Source: Maribacter algicola (lineage in GTDB: Bacteria > Bacteroidota > Bacteroidia > Flavobacteriales > Flavobacteriaceae). Taken from it: a stretch of 64,000 nucleotides of DNA. This document shows, in pieces, positions 8,916 through 18,700 of this stretch (positions within the stretch are counted from its first letter, which is position 1; each line of letters opens with the position of its first letter). Below the pieces are notes generated by a model. The model had not been told where the DNA came from, searched no databases, and saw only the letters and a program-made list of their open reading frames with translations. Both the position numbers and the translations under genes were made by a program. The stretch spans positions 248,001-312,000 of the forward strand of contig NZ_QUSX01000002.1 of assembly GCF_003933245.1 (NCBI RefSeq), in the 5' to 3' direction.

Positions 8916-10604
8916 TTAGTTATGGCCTTTCCATCCCGGTCCGCGTACCACCCTGCCTGGCGTGGCGCCGGTATGTTCGCCATCTTTCAAAACTTGTTCG
9001 CCATTCACGAACACATGTACCATACCTTCGGCAAATTGGTGGGGTTCATCAAATGTAGATTTGTCGATAATGGTTTTGGAATCAAAAATGGCCAAATCCG
9101 CAAAATGGCCCACTTGCAAAAAGCCCCGTTTTTTGAGCTTTAAATTGGTGGCCGGGAGGCCGCTTAGCTTATAAATGGCCTCTTCCAAGGGAATTACTTT
9201 TTCCTCCCTCACGTATTTGCCCAGGAGTCTAGCCACATTGCCGTAGGCTCTAGGGTGAGGGCTGTAATTGGTGAACGGTTCTACTGGTGCAATACTTGCT
9301 GCGTCCGATCCAAAACTCATGTAGGGCAGGGCTATCTGTTTTTTCACATTCTCTTCGGACATTAGAAAATAGACCGTACCTACACGGCTACTGTCCTGAA
9401 CGACCAGGTCAATAGCGGTTTCTTCCGGACTTGTACCCCGTAATTTTGCAACCTCTCCCAAGGTTTTGCCCGTAAGGTACCTAAGACTATCATTTCTAAA
9501 ATCATTTAAAATAAGTTTTTCAGGACTACCGGCAGCAAAATAAAGGTTCTCCCAACCATCCCCTTTAGCCTTCATTTCTTCAATTACTTTTTTACGGATA
9601 GCCGGGTCTTGCAAGCGTTCGGCCCATTTTCCATAACCACCTTCCTGAACCCAAGGAGGCATAGAAGCGTCTAAACCGGTGGCTCCTGCTGTATAATTAT
9701 ACATATCTGTAGTAATTTTCAGTCCGGTAGAACGAGCTGAGTCTATTTTGGCAATTGCAGATTCCCATTTCTCCCAATTGTCTTTTCCGCCAGCTTTTAA
9801 ATGATAGATTTCCGCAGGAATATTCGCTTCTTTTGCAATTAGTATCAATTCATCAATTGCTTCCAACCAATAGTCGCCCTCACTGCGCATATGTGATATA
9901 TACATACCATCATAGGCTGATGCGACCTTGCACAATTCAATCAGCTCTTCGATATCCGCATAAAAAGCAGGAGCATAAATCAATGAAGAACCAATACCCA
10001 TAGCTCCCTCTTCCATGGCTGTTTTCGCCAAGGCTTTCATATTTTCCAATTCGGCAGGGGTGGGAGGGCGGTTAGCTTCCCCTAGTTCATGAACACGTAA
10101 AGTGGTAGCACCTACGAAGGAAGCCACATTGGGAGCAATGCCTCGTTTTTCTAAAAATTCTAAATATTCCCCAAGCGTTGTCCATTCTATAGGATATTTG
10201 ACATCTTTTTGGCTACTTTGCTCTTGTTGGCGCATTTTATCGCTTAACGGACCCATAGACCAACCTTCACCCATAACCTCTAAAGTGACTCCTTGACGAA
10301 TATCACTTTCTGATTTTCCATCAACAATAAGAGATTCGGTAGCCCAGCTAAGCATGTTGATGAAGCCAGGGGCAACGGTTAATCCGGTGGCATCTATCTC
10401 TTGTAGGCCTTTGGCATTTTCCAGGTTTCCGATTGCGGCAATAGTATCTGCATTAATGCCGATGTCGCCCATGAATATGGGCTGACTAGTACCATCTGCG
10501 ATTTGACCATTTTTGATGAGGATATCAAAGGTTTCTTGATTGGAACATCCAATCATGCAGAAAATCAATAGTACATAGGGAAGAAGGTTTGAAAGGATTT
10601 TCAC
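8916..10604 (-). CDS. D-aminoacylase-like amidohydrolase lipoprotein, altered metal site
   Basis: A 562-residue exported lipoprotein (lipobox FCMIGC, Cys20) of the N-acyl-D-amino-acid deacylase group. Two His-containing strands remain (YISHMRSEGD and IYHLKAGG), as does the catalytic Asp in FGSDAAS. However the usual N-terminal HxH is replaced: where the family has GFIDxHxH this protein reads GFINMLSW (L85 and W87), and the GNCG Cys is replaced in VMGEGWS (G114). It is therefore a member of a diverged subgroup with a one-metal or reorganised site. First gene of a four-gene operon preceded by a palindrome at 10651-10667. Confidence 0.88.
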   Translation of the reverse strand: MKILSNLLPYVLLIFCMIGCSNQETFDILIKNGQIADGTSQPIFMGDIGINADTIAAIGNLENAKGLQEIDATGLTVAPGFINMLSWATESLIVDGKSESDIRQGVTLEVMGEGWSMGPLSDKMRQQEQSSQKDVKYPIEWTTLGEYLEFLEKRGIAPNVASFVGATTLRVHELGEANRPPTPAELENMKALAKTAMEEGAMGIGSSLIYAPAFYADIEELIELCKVASAYDGMYISHMRSEGDYWLEAIDELILIAKEANIPAEIYHLKAGGKDNWEKWESAIAKIDSARSTGLKITTDMYNYTAGATGLDASMPPWVQEGGYGKWAERLQDPAIRKKVIEEMKAKGDGWENLYFAAGSPEKLILNDFRNDSLRYLTGKTLGEVAKLRGTSPEETAIDLVVQDSSRVGTVYFLMSEENVKKQIALPYMSFGSDAASIAPVEPFTNYSPHPRAYGNVARLLGKYVREEKVIPLEEAIYKLSGLPATNLKLKKRGFLQVGHFADLAIFDSKTIIDKSTFDEPHQFAEGMVHVFVNGEQVLKDGEHTGATPGRVVRGPGWKGHN

Positions 10605-10650
10605 AGTTGGTTGGTTTGGTTTTCCCTAAATGTAAGAAATAAATTGGTGG

Positions 10651-10667
10651 TCAATTTATTAAATTGA
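10651..10667. promoter_or_regulatory. 17-bp palindrome upstream of the exported-hydrolase operon
   Basis: TCAATTTATTAAATTGA is a perfect inverted repeat (7-base arms, 3-base centre) 47 bases before the ATG of the D-aminoacylase-like gene. On the minus strand a TTTG lies about 20 bases upstream, so the palindrome would overlap the -7 region of a Bacteroidota promoter. It is a candidate operator. No regulator gene lies next to it. Confidence 0.45.
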
Positions 10668-10749
10668 TCTGTAACAAAGCAGAAAAGCCAAAAACTTAAA
10701 ACCTGAAGCTTTTTTTATTGATTTGATAATAAATGAGCGCAGTAGTTTT

Positions 10750-11442
10750 TTATCCGATTACCTTGGATTCCAATCGCTCTTCCTTGATCGAACAATTTTT
10801 TGAATAGACATAATAGCTATGATTCCGCTCATCCAAAGAAACGGAAGTATGCACTTCTTCGTTGATAAAATGAATGGCCGAGCGGTCGTCACAGGCGTAG
10901 CCGTCGCTAAGCTTACCAGAGCGAATATTATTGTGATACAAAGGACGTCTTGAAGTTTCAGAATTGTAATGCGGACAATGGCTTTTGTCAATGAAAGACA
11001 TCCCGTTTACTATACTAAGTTCCTTAGGTCTTGAATCCGTAGTACCCGCATTGAACCAACAGAGTGAGCCCGCACTGCCACCACCCATGACCACCCCAGT
11101 ATCATAGGCCTTTTTGAGGGCTATGTCTATACCTTGGGCCTTCCAAATGGCCAACATGTTCAAAGTGTTGCCACCGCCAACCACAATGGCATCCATTTTT
11201 TGGATGATTTCCTCAAAGCTTTCTTTTTGGTCGTAGGAATTGATCCAAACGCTCATAACATAGGGTACAACATCGATTTGGGAACAGACCTCATAAAAAG
11301 ACTTTATATACTCTGGATCTTCTCCACTGGCCGTGGGAATAAAACAAAGATTGGGGGTTTCCTTACCGGTAGCTTTGGCCATATAGTTCAAAAAGGGAAC
11401 CGTATGCCTTCCACTACCATAAACGAGTAACTGTCTTTTCAT
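10750..11442 (-). CDS. peptidase E-like protein (S51)
   Basis: A 230-residue cytoplasmic protein of the S51 family, which releases N-terminal aspartate from Asp-X peptides, or acts as a cyanophycinase-like peptidase. The nucleophile elbow GGGSAGSLCW (Ser in GSAG) and the downstream SHCPHY His are present, as is the family GGGNT turn (VVGGGNTLNML). No signal peptide is seen. Length matches the family (about 220-240). It lies 145 bases upstream of the hydrolase operon and is probably transcribed separately, since that operon has its own palindromic upstream region. It would complete degradation of imported peptides. Confidence 0.92.
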   Translation of the reverse strand: MKRQLLVYGSGRHTVPFLNYMAKATGKETPNLCFIPTASGEDPEYIKSFYEVCSQIDVVPYVMSVWINSYDQKESFEEIIQKMDAIVVGGGNTLNMLAIWKAQGIDIALKKAYDTGVVMGGGSAGSLCWFNAGTTDSRPKELSIVNGMSFIDKSHCPHYNSETSRRPLYHNNIRSGKLSDGYACDDRSAIHFINEEVHTSVSLDERNHSYYVYSKNCSIKEERLESKVIG

Positions 11443-11502
11443 TTGGAGCGTTTATAATTTCAAAGATACACAGATGATTTACAAACTGTAAAAACCGACA
11501 GT

Positions 11503-11603
11503 TTTACTCGATAATCAAGATTTAAATGCTCTGACGGGTGCGTCCAAACCTAATGTAAAGGTTGTTTTCAATACCCCGTGGGCTTACTCCGAGGTGGTTC
11601 ACT
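11503..11603 (-). repeat. 101-bp structured intergenic repeat, copy 1
   Basis: A gapless alignment by eye with 36957-37057 gives about 77 identical bases of 101. On the minus strand the element begins at the stop codon of the helicase gene (11599-11601) and runs downstream. Its central part can fold as a hairpin at 11545-11564. See copy 2 for the matched structure. It is not obviously a terminator because no T-run follows the hairpin. Confidence 0.75.
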
Positions 11604-12915
11604 GGGAATCCGAATTTCTATGCCCCTTAGGTTTACTACCCCTAAACTTGGATGTACCGGAGCTATTCCTATTCTTGTTCCGGTTTCTATTTCGGTTCCT
11701 ATTATTGTTTTGATTGGTTTGTGAAGTTTTGTTCGGTTTCTGACGTACAGGCTGTGCGTCCTTTTCGGTCTCGGAATCATCATCCACAAATTGATGTTCC
11801 GGCATACGTGGAACGGGCTGTTTGATCAGTTTTTCTATATCTCGAAGATAAGGACGTTCCTCCTTGTCACAAAACGACAATGCAATTCCGCTGGCACTGG
11901 CCCTTCCGGTTCTTCCTATTCTGTGTACGTAGGTCTCAGAAACATTGGGAAGGTCATAATTTATCACCAATGAAAGTTCGTCCACATCAATGCCCCTTGC
12001 CGCAATATCGGTAGCAATCAAAACCATTAATTTACCGTCCTTAAAATCCCCCAAGGCCTTCTGCCTTGCGGTCTGGGATTTGTTCCCATGTATGGCCGCC
12101 GATTTGATACCGGCCTGCGATAATTTTTTTACAATTTTATTGGCACCATGCTTTGTCCTGGAAAATACCAATACCGAATCTTTGGGGCGTTCCTGGAGCA
12201 GATGTGTCAACAGTTTTGGCTTGTTCTTTTTACTCACAAAATAGACGCCTTGCTCCACCTTTTCGGCAGTGGCCTGTTGAGGTTTAATGGTTACGCGTTC
12301 AAAATCGCCTAACATAGCCTTGGAAAGTTCCACGATATCTTGGGGCATCGTGGCAGAAAAAAATAGCGATTGCCTTTTTGGGGGCAATTTGGCGATGATC
12401 TTTTTTACATCGTGGATGAAGCCCATATCCAACATTTGGTCCGCTTCGTCCAACACAACAAATTCTAGATCCTTAAAAGTGATATACCCCTGGTTCATTA
12501 AGTCCAATAGCCTACCTGGTGTGGCAACGAGGATGTCCACGCCACTTTTTAGGGCATTTACTTGTTTACCTTGTTTTACACCACCAAAAATCACGGTGTT
12601 TTTGAGTCCTGTGTATTTGCCATAGGCCGTAATACTTTCCCCAATCTGTATGGCCAATTCCCGTGTTGGGGTCACGATCAAGGCCTTGACCTTTCTGCTG
12701 TTATCCCTCAGGCTTATTCCCTCGTAAAGATGATGTAAGATAGGAATACTAAAGGCTGCTGTCTTACCGGTGCCCGTTTGGGCAACTCCTAGTAAGTCTT
12801 TCCTTTTAAGTAAAATGGGAATCGCTTGTTCTTGAATGGGAGTGGGGTGTGTGTACCCTTCTTTTTGTAAGGCCTCCAAAATAGGTTCTGCAAGGCCAAG
12901 TTCTTTAAATGTCAT
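11599..12915 (-). CDS. rhlE: DEAD-box ATP-dependent RNA helicase, RhlE type
   Basis: A 438-residue RNA helicase. All core motifs are visible: the Q motif ([10 protein letters not shown]), AQTGTGKT (Walker A), [32 protein letters not shown] and HRIGRTGR. A basic Asn/Arg/Lys-rich low-complexity tail from about residue 390 probably contacts RNA. Members unwind short RNA duplexes in ribosome assembly and RNA decay, and often respond to cold. The gene is monocistronic by spacing. Its stop codon lies inside the 101-bp repeat. The symbol is assigned by resemblance to RhlE rather than to CsdA or SrmB. Confidence 0.92.
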   Translation of the reverse strand: MTFKELGLAEPILEALQKEGYTHPTPIQEQAIPILLKRKDLLGVAQTGTGKTAAFSIPILHHLYEGISLRDNSRKVKALIVTPTRELAIQIGESITAYGKYTGLKNTVIFGGVKQGKQVNALKSGVDILVATPGRLLDLMNQGYITFKDLEFVVLDEADQMLDMGFIHDVKKIIAKLPPKRQSLFFSATMPQDIVELSKAMLGDFERVTIKPQQATAEKVEQGVYFVSKKNKPKLLTHLLQERPKDSVLVFSRTKHGANKIVKKLSQAGIKSAAIHGNKSQTARQKALGDFKDGKLMVLIATDIAARGIDVDELSLVINYDLPNVSETYVHRIGRTGRASASGIALSFCDKEERPYLRDIEKLIKQPVPRMPEHQFVDDDSETEKDAQPVRQKPNKTSQTNQNNNRNRNRNRNKNRNSSGTSKFRGSKPKGHRNSDSQ

Positions 12916-12966
12916 TTATTTTAAATAAGTGGCAAAGGTAGGGTTATTTGTGTTAGTGCGATTGCT

Positions 12967-13022
12967 GGTTGTTCGTTATTGGTTGTTCGTTGTTAGTTGT
13001 TCGTTGCTAGTTGCTCGTTGAT
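12967..13022. repeat. 14-bp tandem repeat, four copies
   Basis: Four consecutive 14-base units: GGTTGTTCGTTATT, GGTTGTTCGTTGTT, AGTTGTTCGTTGCT and AGTTGCTCGTTGAT. They lie between the helicase and the flavoprotein genes, upstream of the helicase start. A second low-complexity stretch of TGAACTT-like words follows (about 13060-13122) and reaches the flavoprotein stop codon. No open frame crosses the region. It may be a slippage-prone spacer or act as a promoter-spacing element. Confidence 0.8.
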
Positions 13023-13125
13023 TGATGTTGGTTTGGGGGTATTCAACCTATTTAATTTAAATTCTGAACTTTAACTTGAGTTTGAACTTGCGCTTGGACT
13101 TTGAACTCCGAACTTGAACTTCCCT

Positions 13126-14679
13126 TCAAAGCCCCACAACGGCAGCTTCGGCACAGCGTTCCCCGTCCATGGCCGCTGAAACGATACCCCCTGCAAAACC
13201 ACCACCTTCACCACAGGGGAAGAGTCCCTTTATTTGAACATGTTCCAAAGTTTTGGTTCTTGGGATGGTAACGGGGGAAGAGGTTCTAGATTCTACGCCA
13301 ACGATATTTGCCTCTGCAGTGTAATAGCCATGCATTTTTTCTCCGAAGGCCTTGAATCCTGTTCGAAGGCGACTTCCAATAAGTTTGGGTAGCAGGGAAT
13401 GCAAGGGTGCGGATTTTAAACCAGGCTGGTAGGAAGTCGGGTTTAAATCAGTAGAAAGTCGTCCTTCAACAAAGTCCGTCAGTCGCTGCGCCGGTGCTGT
13501 CTGTGTCCTTCCCCCTGACGTAAAGGCCAAGCGCTCCAAGTCCTTTTGATATTCAAGTCCTTTTAATGCCCCAAAGTGTTCGTATTTGGGAATGTCCTTG
13601 TCCACATTAATCTCCACCACAATGCCCGAATTGGCAAAGAGGTTGTTGCGTTTGGATGGGGACATCCCATTCACCACAACTTCACCTGGGGCGGTCGCAG
13701 CCGGTACTATGAAGCCACCGGGACACATACAGAACGAATACACTCCACGGCCTTTCACTTGTTCCACCAAACTGTAGGAGGCAGCGGGTAGTAAAGTATT
13801 CCTGTGACCGGAACAATGGTATTGAATACTGTCGATGATTTCTTGGGGATGTTCCACCCGTACACCCATCGCATAGCTCTTCGCCTCCAAGGCAACTTTC
13901 TTTTTGTGGAGTAGTTCAAAAATGTCTCGAGCGGAATGTCCGGTGGCCAGAATGACCCGTTCCACCGCTATTTCACTTTCGTTTTGTAATACAATGGATT
14001 TTAATCGGTTGTCCCTAATGTTGAAATCGGTGACCCTAGTATTAAAATGGACTTCGCCCCCAAATTTCAAGATGGTTTCCCGCATGTTCTGAACGATTTT
14101 AGGCAATTTGTTCGTACCGATATGCGGATGCGCATCCACGAGGATATCTTCCTTAGCACCGTGATGGACAAGGCTTTCGAAGATACGTCTTACATCACCG
14201 CGTTTTAAGCTACGGGTATAGAGCTTACCGTCCGAATAGGTACCCGCACCACCTTCGCCAAAACAGTAATTGGAATCCTCGCCTACTACATGGTCTTGAT
14301 TGATGGCCTTGAGGTCACGTCTTCTGTCCTGTACATTTTTGCCACGTTCAAAAACAATAGGTTTAAAACCAAGTTCCAGACAACGCAGGGCCGCCCACAT
14401 GCCTGCGGGTCCAAATCCTATGATATGGATGGCTTTGGCCTTGGAAACATCTTGATAGTCAAATGTATATTCGGTTTTATCCAAGGTTTCGCCCTTCATG
14501 TAAACCGCCAGTTTATAATTAAAGTAAATGGTGGGCTTACGAGCGTCTATGGATTTCCGAAGGATTTTAAAGGTAAATTCACTGGCGGGCAGCCCCAAAT
14601 GAAGGGCAATTTTTTGCTCGAGCATATTTTCAACCTCCGCTTCCTCTAGGCTGAGCCGCACCTGAATATTTCTGATCAT
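13126..14679 (-). CDS. FAD-dependent dehydrogenase, COG2509 family
   Basis: A 517-residue cytoplasmic flavoprotein. An N-terminal ferredoxin-like region (about 1-85) precedes a Rossmann FAD site IIGFGPAGMWAALR, followed by FERGKNVQDRRRD, the signature CFGEGGAGTYSDGKLYTR and a C-terminal PCGEGGGFAGGIVSAAMDG that closes the FAD site. The length is typical of COG2509, a group with unknown substrate annotated as uncharacterised FAD-dependent dehydrogenases. It is a single gene with no obvious operon partner and is followed by the AT-rich repeat spacer. No redox-active CxxC pair is apparent. Confidence 0.9.
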   Translation of the reverse strand: MIRNIQVRLSLEEAEVENMLEQKIALHLGLPASEFTFKILRKSIDARKPTIYFNYKLAVYMKGETLDKTEYTFDYQDVSKAKAIHIIGFGPAGMWAALRCLELGFKPIVFERGKNVQDRRRDLKAINQDHVVGEDSNYCFGEGGAGTYSDGKLYTRSLKRGDVRRIFESLVHHGAKEDILVDAHPHIGTNKLPKIVQNMRETILKFGGEVHFNTRVTDFNIRDNRLKSIVLQNESEIAVERVILATGHSARDIFELLHKKKVALEAKSYAMGVRVEHPQEIIDSIQYHCSGHRNTLLPAASYSLVEQVKGRGVYSFCMCPGGFIVPAATAPGEVVVNGMSPSKRNNLFANSGIVVEINVDKDIPKYEHFGALKGLEYQKDLERLAFTSGGRTQTAPAQRLTDFVEGRLSTDLNPTSYQPGLKSAPLHSLLPKLIGSRLRTGFKAFGEKMHGYYTAEANIVGVESRTSSPVTIPRTKTLEHVQIKGLFPCGEGGGFAGGIVSAAMDGERCAEAAVVGL

Positions 14680-14710
14680 GATGGCAAAATTACTCCAAAG
14701 AAATGGATAC

Positions 14711-15580
14711 TTAGTGCGGTGCGAATTCCTTTTTGTAAGCCGAAGGTGTTCTACGGGTGATGGACTTAAATTGTTTGTTAAAGTTGGATAGGGTCTGAAA
14801 ACCGCTTGAATAACAGGCCTGGGAAGCGTTCATCTTTTCTTCCAATAGCAATTTGCATGCATGCCCGATTCGTATTTCACTAACAAACTCTGAAAAGGTT
14901 TTGTTGGCATGTACCTTAAAATAGCGGCTAAAAGAAGTAGGCGTCATATTGGTCAATTGCGCCAATTCATCCAATGAAATTTTATTTCGAAAATTTTTCA
15001 TGACGTAGGCGTATACGGTATTCATGCGTTCCGTATCTCCTTGCTTTAAGGAATTAATGTATCCCGGACTCGCCAAGAACTCTATTTCCTTGGTTTCGCT
15101 CATTAGGTTTAAAATCCTTAATAGCCCAAGCACGCTTTCCAAACCTTCCAGTTTTACTAGGTTTTGCATACCCCGTTGAACTTCCTGTGCGGTTTTTCCC
15201 TTGATCAAAATTCCCCTGACGCTTTTTTCTAAGAGCTGTTTTAGTTTAAGGCCTTCTTCCTTTTGCAATAGGTTTTCCCCAATAGCATTTCCATTAAAAT
15301 AAACTACAATACCTTCAGAATACGCATCTTGTCTATTTTTTTGTGACTCAACATCGCTTCTCCATAAATGGGGCAAGTTTGGACCGGTAAAGGTGATTTC
15401 CCCCTCTTTATACGGCCGTATACTGTCCCCAATAAACTGTGTGCCCCTACCTTTCACGACCATAAATAACTGGTACTCGGGATGAAAATGCCAATTGGGG
15501 TCGAACAAGGGTTGTTTTAAACGCTTGGTTAACAAGGCATGGGTTTTAGGGATAGGGGATTTTTCTAACGCTAATTTCAA
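14711..15580 (-). CDS. AraC-family transcriptional regulator
   Basis: A 289-residue regulator. The N-terminal cupin-like sensor (about 20-110) has the sequence HFHPEYQLFMVVKGRGTQFIGD that is typical of sugar-responsive AraC proteins. The C-terminal double helix-turn-helix (about 190-285) includes MTPTSFSRYFKVHANKTFSE and a second recognition helix in CYSSGFQTLSNFNKQFKSI. It is transcribed away from the ThuA/isomerase/oxidoreductase operon across a 174-base gap, which suggests it controls that operon. The inducer is probably a sugar or keto-sugar (inference). Confidence 0.92.
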   Translation of the reverse strand: MKLALEKSPIPKTHALLTKRLKQPLFDPNWHFHPEYQLFMVVKGRGTQFIGDSIRPYKEGEITFTGPNLPHLWRSDVESQKNRQDAYSEGIVVYFNGNAIGENLLQKEEGLKLKQLLEKSVRGILIKGKTAQEVQRGMQNLVKLEGLESVLGLLRILNLMSETKEIEFLASPGYINSLKQGDTERMNTVYAYVMKNFRNKISLDELAQLTNMTPTSFSRYFKVHANKTFSEFVSEIRIGHACKLLLEEKMNASQACYSSGFQTLSNFNKQFKSITRRTPSAYKKEFAPH

Positions 15581-15642
15581 ACTTCGATTTGGTTAAGAGA
15601 TTTGGTTTTAACGAAAACAGAACACTTATTTATCAGTAAAAA

Positions 15643-15676
15643 TACTGTTTTGTTTTTAAACATGACAAAATACAGT
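15643..15676. promoter_or_regulatory. imperfect inverted repeat between divergent AraC and ThuA genes
   Basis: The arms TACTGTTTTGT (15643-15653) and ACAAAATACAGT (15665-15676) form an inverted repeat with one extra base, separated by 11 bases, in the 174-base divergent gap. It is a plausible binding site for the AraC regulator or another dimer and could serve both promoters. No exact -7 motif was found on either strand. Confidence 0.4.
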
Positions 15677-15754
15677 CAGTATGAGACAAATGAAAGGAAT
15701 TTAATGTGTCAAATTATGATTAAAATTGGTACTTAATTTAATATCTGGCATTTT

Positions 15755-18700
15755 ATGAAGACGTTTTATAAGATTTGTGCAGTATTTTTTGGTGTTTTTA
15801 TACTGATAACAAGTTGCAAATCGGAAAAGAAGGAAAAGGCATATAAGGACGATGCTCCCCGAAGAATAGAAATGTTATTTCTAGGGCATTCCATTGAACA
15901 TCACAATTCTGGTGCTTACTTTCCCATATTGGCTTCGGCTTTAACCAAAGAAGGCATCAATATTACGTACACGGAAGATGTAAACGACTTAAATCCAGAG
16001 GAATTATCGCTTTACGATGGACTGATAATTTATGCCAATCACGAAGAAATAACAGATGCACAGGAAAAAGCCTTGTTGGATTATGTTCGGGAAGGCCATG
16101 CATTTATTCCTATTCATTCGGCCAGTTTTTGTTTTAAAAATTCACCGGAATATATAGACTTGGTCGGGGCTCAGTTCATGAGTCACGAGACGGGCACCTT
16201 CACGGCTGAAATTGTAGATAAGGAGCATCCGATCACAAAGGATTTAAAACCTTTTGAAACATGGGATGAAACCTACGTACACGATAAAATTGCGGATGAT
16301 ATTCACGTTTTAATGGAACATGTGGAGGGCGACCATAGGGAACCATGGACCTGGGTTAAGAATTATGGGGAAGGAAAAGTGTTCTACACGGCATACGGAC
16401 ACGACGAGCGCACTTGGAACAACCCTGGTTTCCAAAATTTGGTCAAGGAGGGAATTCTTTGGGCCGTTCCGGAAAATGCAAAAGAGAATTGGATGGCTTT
16501 CGCTACCGATATTCCTACCTTGAAATATGAGGATAGGGAAAATATTCCTAATTACGAGAAAAGGGACCCCGCTCCTAAGTACCAATTACCCTTATCCCCT
16601 GAAGAATCCCAGAAATTCATTCAGGTGCCCGCTGGCTTTGAAGTCGAATTATTTGCATCGGAGCCGGATATCATTAACCCTATTGCCATGAACTGGGATG
16701 AAAAAGGCCGGCTTTGGGTGATTGAAACGGTGGATTACCCAAATACAGTACGAAACGATGATAGTATAGGTGATGATAAAGTAAAAATTCTAGAGGATAC
16801 TGATGGTGATGGTAAGGCCGATAAGGTAACAGTCTTTGCGGATAAACTGAACATCCCTACCAGTTTTGCTTTTTACGATGGCGGTATCGTAGTCTCCCAA
16901 GCACCGGAATTCATCTTTTTAAAGGATACGAACGGGGACGACAAGGCAGACGTTCGGGAGACCCTAATAGAAGGCTGGGGTACTTTTGACACGCATGCAG
17001 GTCCTTCCAATTTACAGTATGGTATAGACAATCAATTGTATGGGGTAGTTGGCTATTCCGGATTTGAAGGCAAGATTTTTGGACAGGATTTTAAATTCAA
17101 CCAAAACGTGTATAGGTTCAATCCTAAAAAAAGCACCTTTGAAGTATTGACTAACACCTCCAATAATACGTGGGGATTGGGATTGACCGAGGATAATTCA
17201 ATCTTCGCATCCACCGCAAACAATACGCACAGCGTTTTTGTGGGCATTCCCAATGCCAATTTCACCCATGTTAAAGGGATTGGTACGGATGGTAGTGCCA
17301 AAATAGACGGTCACTATGAGATGCAACCTATTACCCCCAATTACAGACAGGTCGATGTTTTTGGTGGCTTTACCGCCGCTGCCGGACATCATTTTTACAC
17401 CGCTAGAGAATATCCAAAGAAATATTGGAACAAGATAGCGTTTGTGTGCGAGCCCACGGGGGGCTTGGTGCACCAAGCAAGAATCGTAAAGGATGGCGCA
17501 GGATATGTAGAGGAAGATGCCGGTAATCTTTTTGCGTCAGCCGATGAATGGTCTTCCCCAGTGGAAGCCAAAGTGGGTCCGGATGGTGTGGTCTGGGTCG
17601 CGGACTGGTACAATTTTATCGTGCAGCACAATCCCACCCCAAATAAGGATAGGGGCGGTTACGATGCAGAAAACGGGGATGGAAATGCTTATGTGAATCC
17701 ATTACGTGATAAGTCCCACGGAAGAATATATAGGATAGTTCCCAAGTACGTTTATGACTATGAACCGATGCAATTGTCCAAGGAAGACCCAGATGCTTTA
17801 ATAGAGGCCCTGAGTAACGATAATCAATTTTGGAGATTGACCGCTCAACGGCTTTTGGTGGAACGAGGAGAAACAGATGTTTTGAACGACCTGTATAAGT
17901 TGGCGAATACAAAAGAGGTTGACAGCGAAGGCTTGAATAATGCTGCGTTACATGCACTTTGGACAATTGATGGCCTAGGTGCATTGGAATCGGATAGTAA
18001 TGCCCTAGGGGTTGTGAAAGGAGCACTGTACCATAAGGCTGCCGGCGTTCGTAAAGCGGCCATTCAGTTATTGCCCCGAAATGATGATTCTGACGATGCC
18101 TTGTTCAAGGCGAATACCCTGAACGATCGCGAACCGAATGTACAGCTAGAGGCGCTGCTTTATTTTTCGGAAAGGCCGTCCTCACAAAAGGTAGGTTCTT
18201 TGCTATATGATCTTGGCAGAAACGAAGCTGTTCTAAACGATGAATGGATGTTCAAAGGCATATATGCTGCAGCTGCCCAACATAGTGATGGGTTTTTAAA
18301 CGCCTTTACAAAGGACAACCCAACGTATAAAATGCCTGAAACAACTACCAGTGATATGGGATCAATGGATTACAGTGATTCGGATTGGGAGATTATGGAT
18401 TTACCGCAATACATAGAGGATGCAGGATTGGATATAGACGGGGTCATCTGGTTTAGAAAGGAAATCTCTTTACCATCCTCGGCTGCGGGTAAAGTAGGTA
18501 CAATTTCCTTGGGTCCCGTTGATGATTCCGATGTAACCTATATCAACGGAACCGAAGTTGGAAGTATGGCGGCCAGCTATAAATCCATGCGAAGTTATGA
18601 TATCCCAAAAGGGGTTTTAAGAGCAGGGAAAAATGTAATAGCCGTACGTGTTGATGATACGGGGGGTGAAGGCGGAATTTATGGTAGAAGTTGGTCAATG

